NCBI GenBank assembly: GCA_013397115.1
Contig: VWZW01004385.1
Span: 487,732 to 551,731, forward strand
From: Edolisoma coerulescens
Taxonomy: Eukaryota; Chordata; Aves; Passeriformes; Campephagidae
Direction of reading: 5' to 3'
DNA length: 64,000 bases
Shown here one piece after another: positions 1-12,320 of the stretch; position 1 is the stretch's first letter, and every line of letters starts with the position of its first letter. Both the position numbers and the translations under genes were made by a program. Below the pieces are notes generated by a model that saw only the letters and a program-made list of their open reading frames with translations, was not told where the DNA came from and ran no database searches.

Positions 1-3000
1 ATTTGGACAAAATGTCCCCATATCCACAAGACTGTTCAGTTTGACTGTGCAGTCATAGCTTGTCATATCCACACTGACAAAACAAAACAAAAGAAAAAAC
101 AAACCATTTCAGTGGACAGAGCCTGTTCTAAAAACATTTTGCAGAGTGAGGAGGAAGATACTTTCTCACAGTTTCCTACTGAAGAAAGGTCTCATTAAAC
201 TCCCACTAATATGAACAAGAGCCTTTTCTCCATGTTCAGTGGGAGTTGGATCAGGCCCTCACTTCAACAGCTTTATTGTCTTACCAAGGAAACCTTTTGT
301 CCTCACCTCTCTCTGATATGCAAAGAGGACTCTTAATTATGGAAAAACTTATACCGTTCTGCCTTGCAAGGGCTTGCAAAGGGGTCGCAGCACCACAAAG
401 CACTGCTCTGCTGTCACTGACTTCTCAGAACAGCAGAATTCCCAGGGAAAATGGGAATCCAGAAGCAACAGGCATTATTAAATCTGTAACCAAGCCCTTG
501 TGTAGCAGTTGCTCATTTTGTGTCTCCAGCGAAGGACTCATTATCTCCAGCCCTTTAAAGCCTCTAGAGAACTCTGGTTACAGACATGTGAGAAGTTGGG
601 AACCAGGAAAGAAATGCCCCAAGACCTTATGGCTGCACTGAGGAGACTCTGACAGGGCAAAGGTTAAGAGCAAGGATCTCTACCCTCCTTATTATAAGAC
701 CAAAGTTCTCCAAGTATTTAGCTCACATAGTGGCCTGCGGGAGTTTGTTTTCCAGCAGGAGACAGAAAATGAAAGGATAAGCCACGATGGAAGTATAATT
801 TAGGAGTGCAAACTTGTTGGGGCAGGGAAAAAAATCTTCACATTTCTTTTTGTACAGTCAATTAATCTGTGTCTTCTCTCAACAAGAGAGAAAAACTGGT
901 ACCTTCTACAACAAAACAAAAAGAACACGAACAGGCTAGATATCATGCAGCCAGCTCTGGATAACAGATGATTGCTCACCTGAGGAGTTCAAAATAAAAA
1001 ACAAATCTAAACAACAAAAATTATTGCCACAACTGCGTGGGTAAATTATGGTATCTAAAGCACTCTGGAAGCAGGTCTCTACTACTGTTTTGGAAGACTG
1101 GAATCAATCCAGAACCTCTTGCTGCTTGGAAAGTTTTGACAATAACAACTGTGTCATTTCAAAACTTTGCATGTTAAGCTTAAGAAATATTTTGCTGAAC
1201 TTTCGTGTAACTCAGAAACCAAATACTTCTTTGCTCCCCAAAAATACAGCTACATTTTGAAAAATAGATCTGGCTGAAAAATGGACTAACCATTCTGCAG
1301 GAAATTCTAAGTTCAAGATTTTATTACATTCCAAATTGGAACAACGTCTTAAAGCTCAGAAGGTAATGAGAATGGGAATATTCTGATTTGAGAACATACT
1401 AGCGCAGCCAAGCCTCTCAATCTACCAACACAACTCATGGGGAAAGGGACCCAGCCAGCTGACAGCCGGTGGGAGGATGGAAGCCTGGATCCAGACTCAT
1501 AAAGGAAAGCCTTCTTTGGAGCTGGGAGGACATGCAGGGCAGCTGAGTGATTTAGGAAAGCCAGAACGTTTCCACTCCCAAGGTGCACAACGCCCGGAGG
1601 GCTGTGGTGGCCACACTCTCTTCCAGACAAGCTGTTGAGGGTCTGCAAAGCTTGAGGCCATTGAGGCCACAGCAAACTTTTCACCCAGGAGCTGGCAAAG
1701 CCACATTCCACCTGGCAGGTGTGATACTAAAAGGGTTAATTCAATTTTTACTGTGCCTGTGAAACTTTTAGCAGAGAAAGAAGGCCTGCAAAAGCTGCTT
1801 TCAGCAAGAACGGTTGGGAGATAAGAAGAAGACATCTGGCCCATGAATGCAGTGATAGACAAAACAAAGGACTGAATCTCTGGGAACTTGGGGTGGCATT
1901 TATGGTAATGGGGTAAGCTGTACTATGCATGGAGAGGCTGTATATAAGTAACCCTCTTGTAGAATCATGCACCCACTTCAGGTTAGAATCTCCTGCGTGC
2001 ACCTTCAGGCCTGAATAAATAATACCCTTTTAAACACAACTTTAGTGTTGGAGAGATTAATTCCGATATTTCAAGCACTTGATGACAGGTGGAATGGGCC
2101 AGAGACACTCCTTCCTGCTTTGCATCAGAATTTAGTTGGGATGCCCTCATTCTCAGAGGTCCGAACTTTCTCTCAAAAACCGGGTCCTATCAAAACATCT
2201 GCTCTACCTCTGAAGGAAAATGAAAACCCTCTACTACAACACACAGAGTCATCAAATGGTTGCTGTCTGGCAGGAATGGCTCTCAAGTTTCAGAAAGCAC
2301 TTGGGTCTTGGGCTAAGTATGTCACTCAGAAAAGAATACAAATTAGTAACCGAGTACTGACAGTATTAAACTAAAAAAGTCAAACAAAACCATGGCCTAA
2401 ATGTTAGAAACACTGTAAAGCAGCGTTGTTGCTTCCTGCTGCTTTGAGATCTTAGTTTTACATTATTGGCAACCTGAAGTGTTCCAAGATCTTGAGCTGG
2501 GCTCTCCAAAAAAAATTTGACTAAAAATCAGAACAGATTAGAAAACAGCATTTGGCCTCCGTTTTGTTTGCCTTCTAATTTTGGAACTTGTAGTGCTCAT
2601 GGTTTCAGATTTTGCCTGGAAATATGAGAGCTGGAAGTTTACATTTTGGAGAAATGAAAGCTGGCATTTTTGTCATCACATGACTCCAAGAGCTGGGGCT
2701 TGAGGGAAAAACATAAAACATTGTCAGGTTTTCTACAAAATTGTGAGATTAGCAGTATCAGTTTTATCACAATTTAGGCTGCAAGGGTGACCTATTTTAT
2801 CAACAGTGCCCTACTGAATATGAATTGCTTTATGAATTTTAACAACCATATTTCATTTTAAATATAGTTCAATTAAAGTGACATTCGTCACTGAGCTTCA
2901 AAGCAAACCCTTTCCATCACCATCATGGGCTAGACTTTTTCTCTGAGCAAGTGAACTGCTTGACCCCTCCAAACTTTGTGTTTCAGAGACACCCTTTGAA

Positions 3001-6000
3001 GGAGGACACCACTGGGGTGTACTGGGGGACTAGCTCAGCATCATGAGCATCTTCCAAGTTTCCTCTGCTCTCTGCCCACCTGACATGATAGCTACAGAGC
3101 CCCTGACTTCCCCATGTTCTGGAGTGAGGGCACCAGGAAGCAGATTATGGCCTCACAAAAGATGAGTAGGTAACCGGGAGAGTTCTCTTGAGGCCCTGAA
3201 GGACAAAACCAAACTGAATCCAAGAACTTGCTGAGGTGTACTTGGTGTCAGCCTGTTCTATAGCTGCAAATCACCCCCATTCTAAAATACAGTCTGAAAT
3301 CTTTGGGGTTGTTGATGCACAAGAGCTGACAAAACACACGTTCCAGTTCCATTTCTGGTAAAACAGCAAGACTAAGGGGGGCAGGGGAGAAGACCACAAA
3401 TACTCAGCAGGCAGAAAGTGTTCCAGTGAAAACCTTACACACAAAGATTAGGCAGAACAGAAAGCAGTGTGCATGAGAGGATGCATTCCATAGTGGCATA
3501 AAATCAGATGGGGGAGGGTTAGTTAATTATTCAGAGAAACTCAAACCTCTTCACAAATTAGGTCTAGAACATCCTGAAAAGTAGAAAAAAAATTATAAAC
3601 ATTTGCCAAAACACAAAATCCCATCTAGATCACATTTTAGCATTTTGAGGTCGTACAGATTCTCAAATTTAATCTAATCTTCAACTTTTCTCCAGTTTAC
3701 TTAACTCTCTATACAAAATCCTTGCCTTCTGCTTCAGTGACACCTCCTTCCAATTAATTCAGAAGAGATGGACTTGGAAAAGACATAATGTCAATTAGAG
3801 ACTCACATGCCAGGTACATTTTTCTAAGCTCAAGAAACTGAAGCATCTTTCTCCAGCATCACAGAAGTGCTAGTTTAATTGAGCTGTAGTTACACTGAGC
3901 ATCTGCAGTCTTCTAAGGAGGAGAGAGATGTCACAGTCTCTTCCTGGTTACGTATTTTGTATCAGTGGTTGTGTGATGGGGTAAGGAGAGAGGGAACTGT
4001 TTCCAAGTTAGCGCACTTAAGAGAAAGGACTCATAAATCATGGGGTCAGCCAGGTTATGCTTTTTTTAACCTTAGGGTATTATGCTTTTAATACAATATT
4101 TCAATAGCTTTTTTCTGTGTAATAATTTATCTGGAATTATGGCAACTCTTACAAGCTTAGAAAAAAATTGGCTCAAGTAAAGTGATTCCTTTGCCATAAA
4201 TAAGTTGTGTTCATAACTGCAGCATAATCATTCAACTGCACGTAAGTCAAATAGTTATCCAGACTTTGTGTGGATATTTCTGGATATTTCCCTGTCAATA
4301 AATCGAATGCTGTTTAAAATCTTCAGGCCAATGTGACAGAAGCCTGTTAGATTAATTAGGGCAAGGTCAGAAAAGCTGAACTCACAGCTACATTCTTGTC
4401 ACAGTTTTGTTCCACCTACCATAACCCATAAACCAAATAAATTCACTGACCATTTTAAACATGGGCATGTTATGGTGACTTCATTGTCTTCATTTATATA
4501 CAAAGGATGATTTCTTTAAGAATTGTTTCTTCTCTGACAGTCAACTAATTGAGAAGAAATGTTTTGATTTGTATTCACTGTCAATAAGGATTTTTTATTT
4601 TTAAATGTTTTTCCCTTCAGAGTTATGGGCTTCAACCAGGGTTCATGAGACTTCAGGAGCATACAGGCATGGAACTGACCAGATTGCCGGTGCAGTATAA
4701 CCAAAATTTCACTACAAACAGATCAGCTCTGTGGGAATGAGAGAACAGTACTCTCTCTCTGCCTGTTCAATTCTTGACCTTTCTTGTCTTACCATCCAAA
4801 AGGAGGGTGCCACAAATCTGATGGGGTTTGTGTGAAGTGGACCCTGGAGGTGAAATTCTGACCTCGGCAGGGTCAATATTTCATCTGAAATCCCTTGAGA
4901 CAGACCTCCAAATAATTTCCAAGGGTTGCAACTTCTATCAGATGGTAGTTGGCTGACTTTCATTTACTACTCACTTAGGTCAAACTTGGACCAGGGATCA
5001 AGAGATGAAAGGCTCTATATCTCATTATCAATAACCAGGGTTTTCTTCACTACCCTAAAAACAACATACTTCATTCTTATCTACAAGGCGTTAAAACTTA
5101 AAAGGGTTGGGGTCAAATTATGTTACTTCAATTTATTTTTATTCACTGCTTATAAAACAACTTCCTCTCTTGCTGCCATAGCTAAATGCTAAAAATATAA
5201 ATATTTTCCTTGCTATTGTACAGGTTCTGCTATTGTTTTTCTTTTAAAGTCTTATTAAAGATGTAGCAAGAAAGAAAACTCCCTCCCACACACAAATTAA
5301 AGAAGAAAAAAAGAGTACAGAGGTCGAGGCCAAATCAAGCCTGACCAATCTCAACATCATTTTCAGCAAAGCACATCTTGTACAGAAGTTGCCTTATAAC
5401 AGAGGGGTGGACCTTCCCAGGAGCTTTTCATAAATACACAAGTCCTGATACAGACAGAATGTCCTCTGAAATGATAGAGCCAAGTTTTCTTCTAGTGTGA
5501 AGCCATACAGCTCCTCTGATTTGGCTGGAATTAAGTTTTCTTAAATGGGTTAGAAGTGTGATTGATAGTTTTAGGCAACTCACTCTGAAATACTGAAGAG
5601 AAGCTTTGGAAGGAGAATCCTGTTGCTACTGAACAAACAGAACACAGTCTACAGCAACTTGCAATGCTCTGTACAAAACTGCATAATTAAACAACCAGAG
5701 ATTTTACCCTGATCCTAGATACCTGTAAGAAGTCAAACCTCTCCTTTGTTATTCCATGAAAACCTTCACAGGCAAACTGATTTGCATTGTTCCCAAAACA
5801 AGGGCATGCACATGGAAGAAAAATAATGAAATACAGTCAATGGCATGAAAAGAAACTTCTGAATACATTAAGGAAGAAAGAGGCTAAATAAAGTTTACTG
5901 GTTTTGCTGGTTTAACAACTTCTACTACTGGCAATAAACCTGTAGATACCTGGAACTTACACAGTTGTTCTCTTGAATTTCACCAATCTTTTGACTAGTT

Positions 6001-6466
6001 TCTCACTCAGACAATACTTCACCACAAATAAAAATTTCCAGACTTCCAACACCTCAGGCAGAGGGAAGAAGGTACACTTGATTATCAATCACTGAAGAGA
6101 ACTGCTTCAGCAAAACCTCAAAAACAGAGCTGTAAGACATCAACTCCAAACAAACTCTTTCTGGCAATGCTTTTGTCACTCCCGAGGAGAGAGGATTTGG
6201 TCCTGCAGACGTTTGCTTGCATGACCAGCTCCTCTAACACCTTTTTCCTGATCCTATAGGAACCATGTTAATCATATCAGGCCTTCCAGAAACTGACTTT
6301 TTTGCTAAATGATGGGTAAAATCCTCATGTGTTTCCATAAACAAGATGCCAGCCAGCTGCAGAGATTCTTAAAGAAACTATGGCAATAATGGCTGAGGGA
6401 AAGAGTGGGGAAAGGGAAAGGAAGAAAGAGAGGTAACAGGGGCATGGGAGGAGATGTGTCTCTGAC
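1..6466 (-). other. SOX5: SOX5 intron downstream of the 69-nt exon (partial)
   Basis: This is intron sequence 3' of the exon at 6467-6535 in gene orientation, cut by the window edge. It starts with the donor GTCAGA at 6466-6461. It holds one LTR-like repeat (1720-2073) and otherwise unique AT-rich DNA. I looked on the minus strand for the next SOX5 coding segment, which begins V-Q-G-Q-L-P-P in the family, and did not find it. The open frames here (for example 246-641 plus and 1349-1862 minus) show no recognisable domain and are taken as chance. Confidence 0.75.
1720..2073 (+). mobile_element. Solo or partial endogenous-retrovirus LTR, avian ERVL-like
   Basis: The block begins TGTGATAC and ends in TTTCA, giving the TG...CA termini usual for an LTR, about 354 bp long. 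Inside are a TATA box (TATATAAG, 1941-1948) and a polyadenylation signal (AATAAA, 2014-2019) about 73 bp apart, in the order expected for the U3-R-U5 plan. The segment after the AATAAA, with TTAGTGTTGGAGAG at 2042-2055, resembles U5 of bird ERVL-type LTRs as I remember them. The five bases on each side (GCAGG and AGCAC) do not match as a target-site duplication, and no primer-binding site, polypurine tract or viral reading frame was found nearby. It is therefore an old solo or truncated LTR. The exact ends and family are uncertain. Confidence 0.55.
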
Positions 6467-6535
6467 CTGGATCTGTTGCTGAAGAAGGTTAATTTTGTGT
6501 TGCTGCTGCAGAAGCTGCTGCTGTTGTCTTGCAAT
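6467..6535 (-). CDS. SOX5: SOX5 exon, glutamine-rich coiled-coil segment (23 codons)
   Basis: SOX5 is a SoxD-group HMG-box transcription factor that works in the nucleus. It lacks a strong transactivation domain and dimerises through its coiled coil. This exon reads I-A-R, then Q- and L-rich repeats, then H-K-I-N-L-L and ends Q-I-Q, which is the conserved stretch after the zipper in SOX5 and SOX6. The acceptor is CTCCACAG behind a T-rich tract and the donor is CAG|GTCAGA. The exon is 69 nt, phase 0 at both ends, so skipping it would keep the frame. Eleven of 23 residues are Gln, encoded by mixed CAG/CAA, so it is not a pure repeat. The SOX5 assignment rests on the linked exon at 23055-23141, because this exon alone also matches SOX6. 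The open frame continues into both introns, but that part is not SOX5-like. Confidence 0.95.
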
Positions 6536-8986
6536 CTGTGGAGAAATTGCACAGAAGAAACATGAGATACAGATCACCCTTCCTAGAGTCCGTCCATAGG
6601 AATTTTCCACCCTGCTTAGTTCTTTAAACCTCTCCATTGAGCTAAGAAACCTTCAAGTGCAGGTGGCAGCAGCCAGGACTGTTGCTGAACCAGGGGGCAC
6701 ATGCTCAGGAACAATTAATTGCTAATGCTAGTGGGAAAGGGAATCTTATGGAAAATGTTGCGCTGGATATGAAGACAACGACCTGTGCAAAAATTTTACT
6801 GAAACGGCACTGCTAAAATTCCCCAGGAGGAAGAACAATACTAGCAGAGGAACTGGAAAATAGTGGCGGAAGGCAGAAAAGGCAAAAAAGCAGGATGGCC
6901 AGAAATACTCTTCTGTTTGGCACCACCTGCTCAAAAATTCCAAAATGGAAATCTGACACCATGGAGGAAGGTTCTTAGTGTACTTTTTTTTTAATGCAGA
7001 AACAGGCACAAAGAGACTGGAACTGAGTTTGGAAAAATCACTGGCTCTTCAATGTGTGTATCAGCTGCAAGAAACCAAGGGCACAGGGCAAGACTACACG
7101 GCTCAACATTGAAACTGGTTTGTGGAAGAGGATGGAGTTGTTCTAAGTCTCCTCTCAAAGCATAGTGCAATTTTCCATAAGGACTTCCACCCTCCCTCTC
7201 CACTAAATGATTGCGAATCCTATCGTAGACACATTTTATACACAGTGAAGGAAAAAACAACAGGCATTAACAGAATTGAATTAAGAGCTCTAGAGGCTGG
7301 AGGGAGGTAAACCATTTTTGAACTTAAAAAGCAAATTTGAAAAACTTTCACTTAAGTCACCACAAAAGCTCTGCTCTCATGAACAGCCAGTGCAGCAGAA
7401 CAAACATTAGAAGGAGCTTCGCTCTTCCCCTGTGTTATGTGTACACTTCTCAGGGTCAGTTGGTAACTTATACATACTCACTGGGAGAAATTTTGTGCAT
7501 TCTTCCCCTTAGGTATTTTCTTTTCTTTCTATTATTATTAGACTATTTGCATAAGAAACACTCACTCATAGTTAGCTCCACATCTAACAGATTAAAGAAA
7601 TGTTTGCTTTCTGGAGCCTTTCTTTAAGAAAGAAAAATAATTTTTATCGCTACATTTTTTTCAGAGTTTGGATATTTTAATTTCTGCATAATACAGAAGT
7701 ATACACAATTTCTTCAATTAAAAGAAATCCTAGTTATCCTAATTTTTTATTGCCTTTTTCCATTGTCTTAATTTTCTTTTTCACTTGCAAATCCCTCAGC
7801 CATCCTGTGGCACTAGTGACTTTAAAAGGCAGGGCAAAGGGAATAGCTCATACAGGATGTCTCCTTGTGAACGAATCTTGCCAATTCCACCTTCACTCCT
7901 TCATCTACCTTTGCTGTTTTAACAACAGCATGATACAAATTCTCCAGCTTAAGGTAAGTCACTTCTGTTCTCCCAGTGTGGGATTTCAGGCATGAGGCCA
8001 AAATACCCTTTGTTTAAGATAAGGTTTTTAAATAATTTAAAACAGGGCAAATCAAGGCTTAAATGTCTGAAGGTATCAGCAGTGGTTTAGAAATCTTAAG
8101 ACTTACTTAAGTACTATACCAACACTGAATATGACAACTATGACAGATGTCAAAGAATTTTGTGAGTTTCATAAAACTCACATAGCTGCAGTTCTGTGAT
8201 AAAATTTTAAACTAGACATCTAAATATTCTCTACTCATGTTAAAGTAGAAAAGCAGATATTAATTTCTGTTAAAATCTGCACCATTCAAATCTGTGAGAA
8301 AAGTTATGTTTTTGCCTATAATGTTGTATGTCCATGTATGTACATTGGAACTGATCACATGTGAAAACCATGTTTGCATTTCCAGTGAAGGACGTATTTG
8401 CAAGAACTGAAAATCAAGTCTCTCAAGTGTAGAAGAAAAAAAGTCACACTTTTCCATTGACTTTATATTAGTCTCTGCATTTTTCCACAGCTGGCAAAAC
8501 CCAACCTTTTCATTTCTCACATTACAATCCAAGAGCTGCATTTTGTTCTTTTTATATCTATTGAGTATTACTGAATTCAAGCCATTTCGGTGGATTATTC
8601 AGGAGGGCTGAATTTGCCTGTTTATTTACAGACAGTTAAAAAACCCAAACAGTACTGAAAGAGAATACAGAATTGCAGAATATTCTGAATTGCAAGAGAC
8701 TCACAAGGACCATCAAGTCCAACTCTTAAATGAATGGCTCATGCAGGGGCTGAACCCACAACCTTGGCATTATTGCCACCAGGCTCTGAACAACTCCAAG
8801 CTGGAGATACTGCAAATTAAATCATTCTTCTGGTATGTTTTTGTTCAAACTTTTTCACCTTGGAGAACAAATGGAAAAAATTTTGGGTGCAGATCAACTT
8901 TTAGAGTACGAAGCCTAAAAGATAAACTGCTGGAAAGCTCTGCTAGAAAATTATTTAAGCTGAAAACCACTGTAATAATCACTCAC
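6536..8986 (-). other. SOX5: SOX5 intron, 2,451 bp
   Basis: The intron starts with donor GTGAGT (8986-8981) and ends with acceptor CTCCACAG next to 6535. It contains a tRNA-Ile/CR1-type SINE at 8662-8805, 181 bp inside the donor. The remainder is unique AT-rich sequence with no coding exon that I recognise. Confidence 0.85.
8662..8805 (-). mobile_element. TguSINE1-like SINE (tRNA-Ile head, CR1-like tail)
   Basis: Positions 8734-8802 align, in reverse complement, with a nuclear tRNA-Ile gene through the T arm, anticodon region and D arm. Matching pieces include AACCCACAACCTTGGC and GGCTCTGA. The copy is decayed: the anticodon area carries substitutions and the acceptor end is lost. Next to it, 8662-8728 reads like the antisense 3' tail of avian CR1 elements (AGAATATTCTGA and CATCAAGTCCAACTC types). 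A tRNA-Ile head joined to a CR1 3' tail is the structure I know as TguSINE1, which is mobilised by CR1 in passerine birds. It lies in the same orientation as SOX5. No clear target-site duplication is visible. It is the best clue that the host is a songbird. Confidence 0.75.
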
Positions 8987-9159
8987 CTGTTCTTGTTGCT
9001 GCTTAGCCAGCTCCATTTGCTGGCGTTGTTTCTCGATCTGAGATGCAGCCAGCTTCTTCTGTTCATCGTGAGCTGCTAGCAGCTGTTCCCTCAAACTGGT
9101 CAGCTGATTGATCATACCCATGAGCTGCCTTTCTTTCTCAGCAAGGCTTTCTGGAGTCC
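8987..9159 (-). CDS. SOX5: SOX5 exon, leucine zipper and start of Q-box (57 codons plus split Gly)
   Basis: This exon encodes the dimerisation leucine zipper of SOX5. The first two bases (GG) complete the Gly codon begun in the upstream exon, followed by T-P-E-S-L-A-E-K-E-R. Leucines at exon residues 5, 12, 19 and 26 fall on a seven-residue heptad, followed by the E-Q-K-K-L-A-A-S-Q-I-E-K run and a Gln-rich end (Q-Q-Q-E-Q). Residues 13-17 (M-G-M-I-N) and E-L-A-K near the end match SOX5, where SOX6 as I recall it has S-T-M-I-T and D-L-A-R. The acceptor is GCCCAG behind a long T- and C-rich tract (plus-strand A/G tract at 9174-9206) and the donor is ACAG|GTGAGT. The exon is 173 nt and asymmetric in phase, so skipping it would shift the frame. 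No stops or indels are present. Confidence 0.97.
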
Positions 9160-11834
9160 CTGGGCATCATATGGTGGGGGGAAAAAAAAAAAACCAAAAA
9201 AAAAAACAAGGGTAAAGAGAAAAGAGGAAATTTAGAGCAATCCAGCTTTTTATTTTGCAGCTTTACTGTAAGCAAAGTTTTAGGAGAACCAAAGAGCAGC
9301 AGAAGCATATTGCAATATTCTGCACACTAAGACCTGTTCCTCTACAAGAAAATGAGCCATGGAGGATAAATCTGTACACAGGCTTTGATCTGGTGTCCCC
9401 CTGCAATGTTTCTTTGCCCTTTCATCTATTTTCCACTGCCTTTTTGTCAGATTAATAAGGTGAAATAATACTGCCTGTTTTGAGAAAGTTTCAAGTTTTA
9501 AACACTGGGGATCAAAATCAACCCTTCCAGGTTTGTAAGATAACTGTATTTATGTCAGAAACTCAGGACAAATATACAGTTTCTATAAGTGTCAAAGCAC
9601 TGATGTAGGGTGAGTATTAAAATCTGTCTATAACCTGTTATATCATCTACAGCTGCCCTGAGTAGGATTAAATGATATAGCATTTAAATTGTCAATAACT
9701 CCTATTGCTGTTGCTGCTGCCAAGGTGCACTTTTAAAGGAAAAAGTCTTTTATAAACATATCAGAAAACCTGAGAACCTGAGTTAAACACAACTCGCCAT
9801 CACGCTCATTTGTACTGTTATTAGATGTTTTTTAATAGTAGGGTTCAGCAGACACAGAGGAACTCACTACCTCACTTTCATAACCGTGCTGAAAAAATTA
9901 TTTTTCTACCCAGAAGGACAGTGGTTATAAGGGAAGGGAAGAAAAAATTGCAAGAAAAATCAAAAGCTATGAATCATACACTACCAAAAAAAAAAAAAAA
10001 AGGCACTTTTAATACATGCATTTGACTGTGAATTTAAAAGACCTGGAAATATGTGTAGCAGCTAATCCACAGATATCCCCAATACCACCACACCCTCTCA
10101 CACGAGTCAGATCCTATGAAAACCTTTCTAAAAAGCCTTTAGGAAAGGATTAAGGCTATCAGTGTCAATGCCTCCTCTGAAAATAGCCTGCTTTTGGGAC
10201 TACCCTGCCACACAAACCTCTTTCAAACACAGGAAGCATTCTTCTGCCAATGTCACCAGTGCTCTCCAAGTAGAAAAAAAAAAAAGGAAAAAGAAAAAAA
10301 TTGGCGACTATAGCAAACACGTTCCTAGCCAACTATCAGTCAGACATGGAAAAGAGCTACTGGTAATAGCTCATTTAGTCTACCCCCCTGCCAGTGCAGG
10401 AATGTTCCCTACAGTATATTTACTACAGCTTTCTAGATTGAATTGAAATGTCTGAAATGGTGAATCATCCACTGCTTGCTTTGAAAGGCTGTACCACAGC
10501 CTTTGAGGTGGCATTGGGAGGGCTCTTTGCTTGACAGTTAGCTTAATTTATGGGTTGGTTTTTTTTTTTTTTTAACTTTCACTTAATTACAATGCTGTGA
10601 TCCCAAGCAACATCCCATTTGCTACATTAGCCAAGCCCAAGCCCTTAAATCCATTTGTAGACAGCCATATGCAAGTGGAAAACCACAAAGAATCACCAGA
10701 AAAAATGTAACACAGAAGAAATGTAACTAAATTGTTTTTTATTAGGGTTCTAGAAATTTCTGTGAAAGTCTTCTCACCACATAACAAAGAACTACAGCAG
10801 AATATTCTCAGATAAAGCCTCCAGAAAAACTGTGGTACAAGCTGGAAACTTGAGAAACACACTGAAACAGAAACCATAGGACTTTAAACCTGTTCTGTTA
10901 AAAGCTGTTTGAAAGAATGGAAGCCAGCGCTAAAACACTAACACGGCTGAAGAGAACACTTCTAACTGATTTTTACTTCCAACATTGCAGACAGAGAACT
11001 GCTACAAGTAATGCATTTGCCACCTGGCCATGGAATTAATCACAAGTTTCTATTGCCACTCTTCCAGCCTTTTTGTTTTTTCCCCAGGAAAAAAGGTGCA
11101 GGGTTTCCAAGTGGCATAGAAGAATTATTCTAGAAGGCAGCCCTTGCCTTGGCCTGTCCACGTGGGTTTACCGTAACACTCCTCTAATGAAAACTGTCAT
11201 GCACTGATACTACCACTGTAACTGAAACATCTGAAAACAAAATATTTTGTATTTATTTATTCAGCAGATACTTTATTCCTAACTTTTACTGAGGGGTGGA
11301 TGCAAACATGAGAGAGAGAGAAGGGAAGAAGGTCATAGAGAAAGAAGGGAATACACAGGATTGCCTCAGTCCTTGAGTTAAGGTAAGCAAAAAGAAATCA
11401 CTGTCAAATACACCAACATGCATCACAGCTCCTCAGGCAGTACTGGTTCACCAGTGGATTTTGAGCTACTACAGGAGCTTTCAGTTGGGAATCAAAAAGC
11501 ACTTTGTAAAGTTAAATTAATCCCCATCTTTAAATTAATCTGAAAGGTGGAAAAACGTTTCCATACGTGCAAACCGAGAGACAGAGGGATCACAGAGTTA
11601 GTTACCAACAGCGGCAGAAAAAGATGTGCTGATATCCAACCCCGTGGTGTCAAATCTGCTGCGCTTCCTGGGAGGGAACAGGACATTCCCTGTGCCACTG
11701 ACCTGACCACGGCACCGGACACTGCACAGGCAGGGACATCCACCTCCTGCACTGATTCTTCAGCCTGACTGACCAACAGAGCAGCAAAAAACTTCCTCAC
11801 CAGGAGAAGAGCAGCTTTATCTGAATTCCAAGAA

Positions 11835-12320
11835 TGAAGTACTGTATCCAGCTCCGGGGTCCTCAGCACAGGAAAGATAGGGACTTGCTGGAAGAGGTAC
11901 AGAGGAGGCCACAAACATGACCAGAGGGCTGGGGCACCTCTTTTATCAGAAAGGCTGAGAGAGTTTGGGCTGTTCAGCCTGGAGAAAAGAAGGCTCCATA
12001 GAGACCTTCCAGTACCTAAAAGGGGCCTATAAAGATGGGGACAAACTTTTTAGCAGGGCCTGCTGTGACAGGACAAGTGGCAATGATTTTAAACTAAAAG
12101 AGGGTCAATTTAGCTTAGATATAAGGAAGAAATTGTTCACAATGAGGGTGGTAAAACACCAAAACAGGTTGCCCAGAGAGGTGGTTGATGCCCCTCCTTG
12201 GAAATTTTCAAGGGCAGGTCGGCCAGGGCTTTGAACAACCTGGTGTAGTGAAAAGTGTCCCTGCCCACTGCAGGGTGGTTGGACCTGATGACCTTCCAAC
12301 CCAAACTATGACTCTATGAA
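11835..12320 (+). mobile_element. CR1 LINE 3' fragment, about 485 bp
   Basis: This is a long match to the 3' end of avian CR1 retrotransposons on the plus strand. Diagnostic pieces in order are GTTCAGCCTGGAGAA, CTTCCAGTACCTAAA, TTAGATATAAGGAAGAAA, CAGGTTGCCCAGAGAGG and ACCTTCCAACCCAAAC. It ends in the short terminal repeat typical of CR1 (ACTCTATGAA) with no poly(A). The element is 5'-truncated, as is usual, and keeps only the last part of the reverse-transcriptase frame and the 3' UTR. It lies opposite to SOX5. An 89-codon open frame at 11965-12234 is a chance frame within it. Confidence 0.95.

Noticed and set aside
6305..6637. 110-codon minus-strand frame
   Set aside because: Only the 23 codons at 6467-6535 are SOX5. 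The rest is intron on both sides of good splice sites.
8734..8802. A functional tRNA-Ile gene
   Set aside because: The similarity is real, but it is decayed, lacks an intact acceptor stem and is fused to a CR1-like tail, so it is a SINE head.
8690..9079. 129-codon plus-strand frame
   Set aside because: It is the antisense of the SINE and of the SOX5 zipper exon.
11965..12234. 89-codon frame at 11.97 kb
   Set aside because: It lies wholly inside the CR1 3' fragment and is not the reverse-transcriptase frame.
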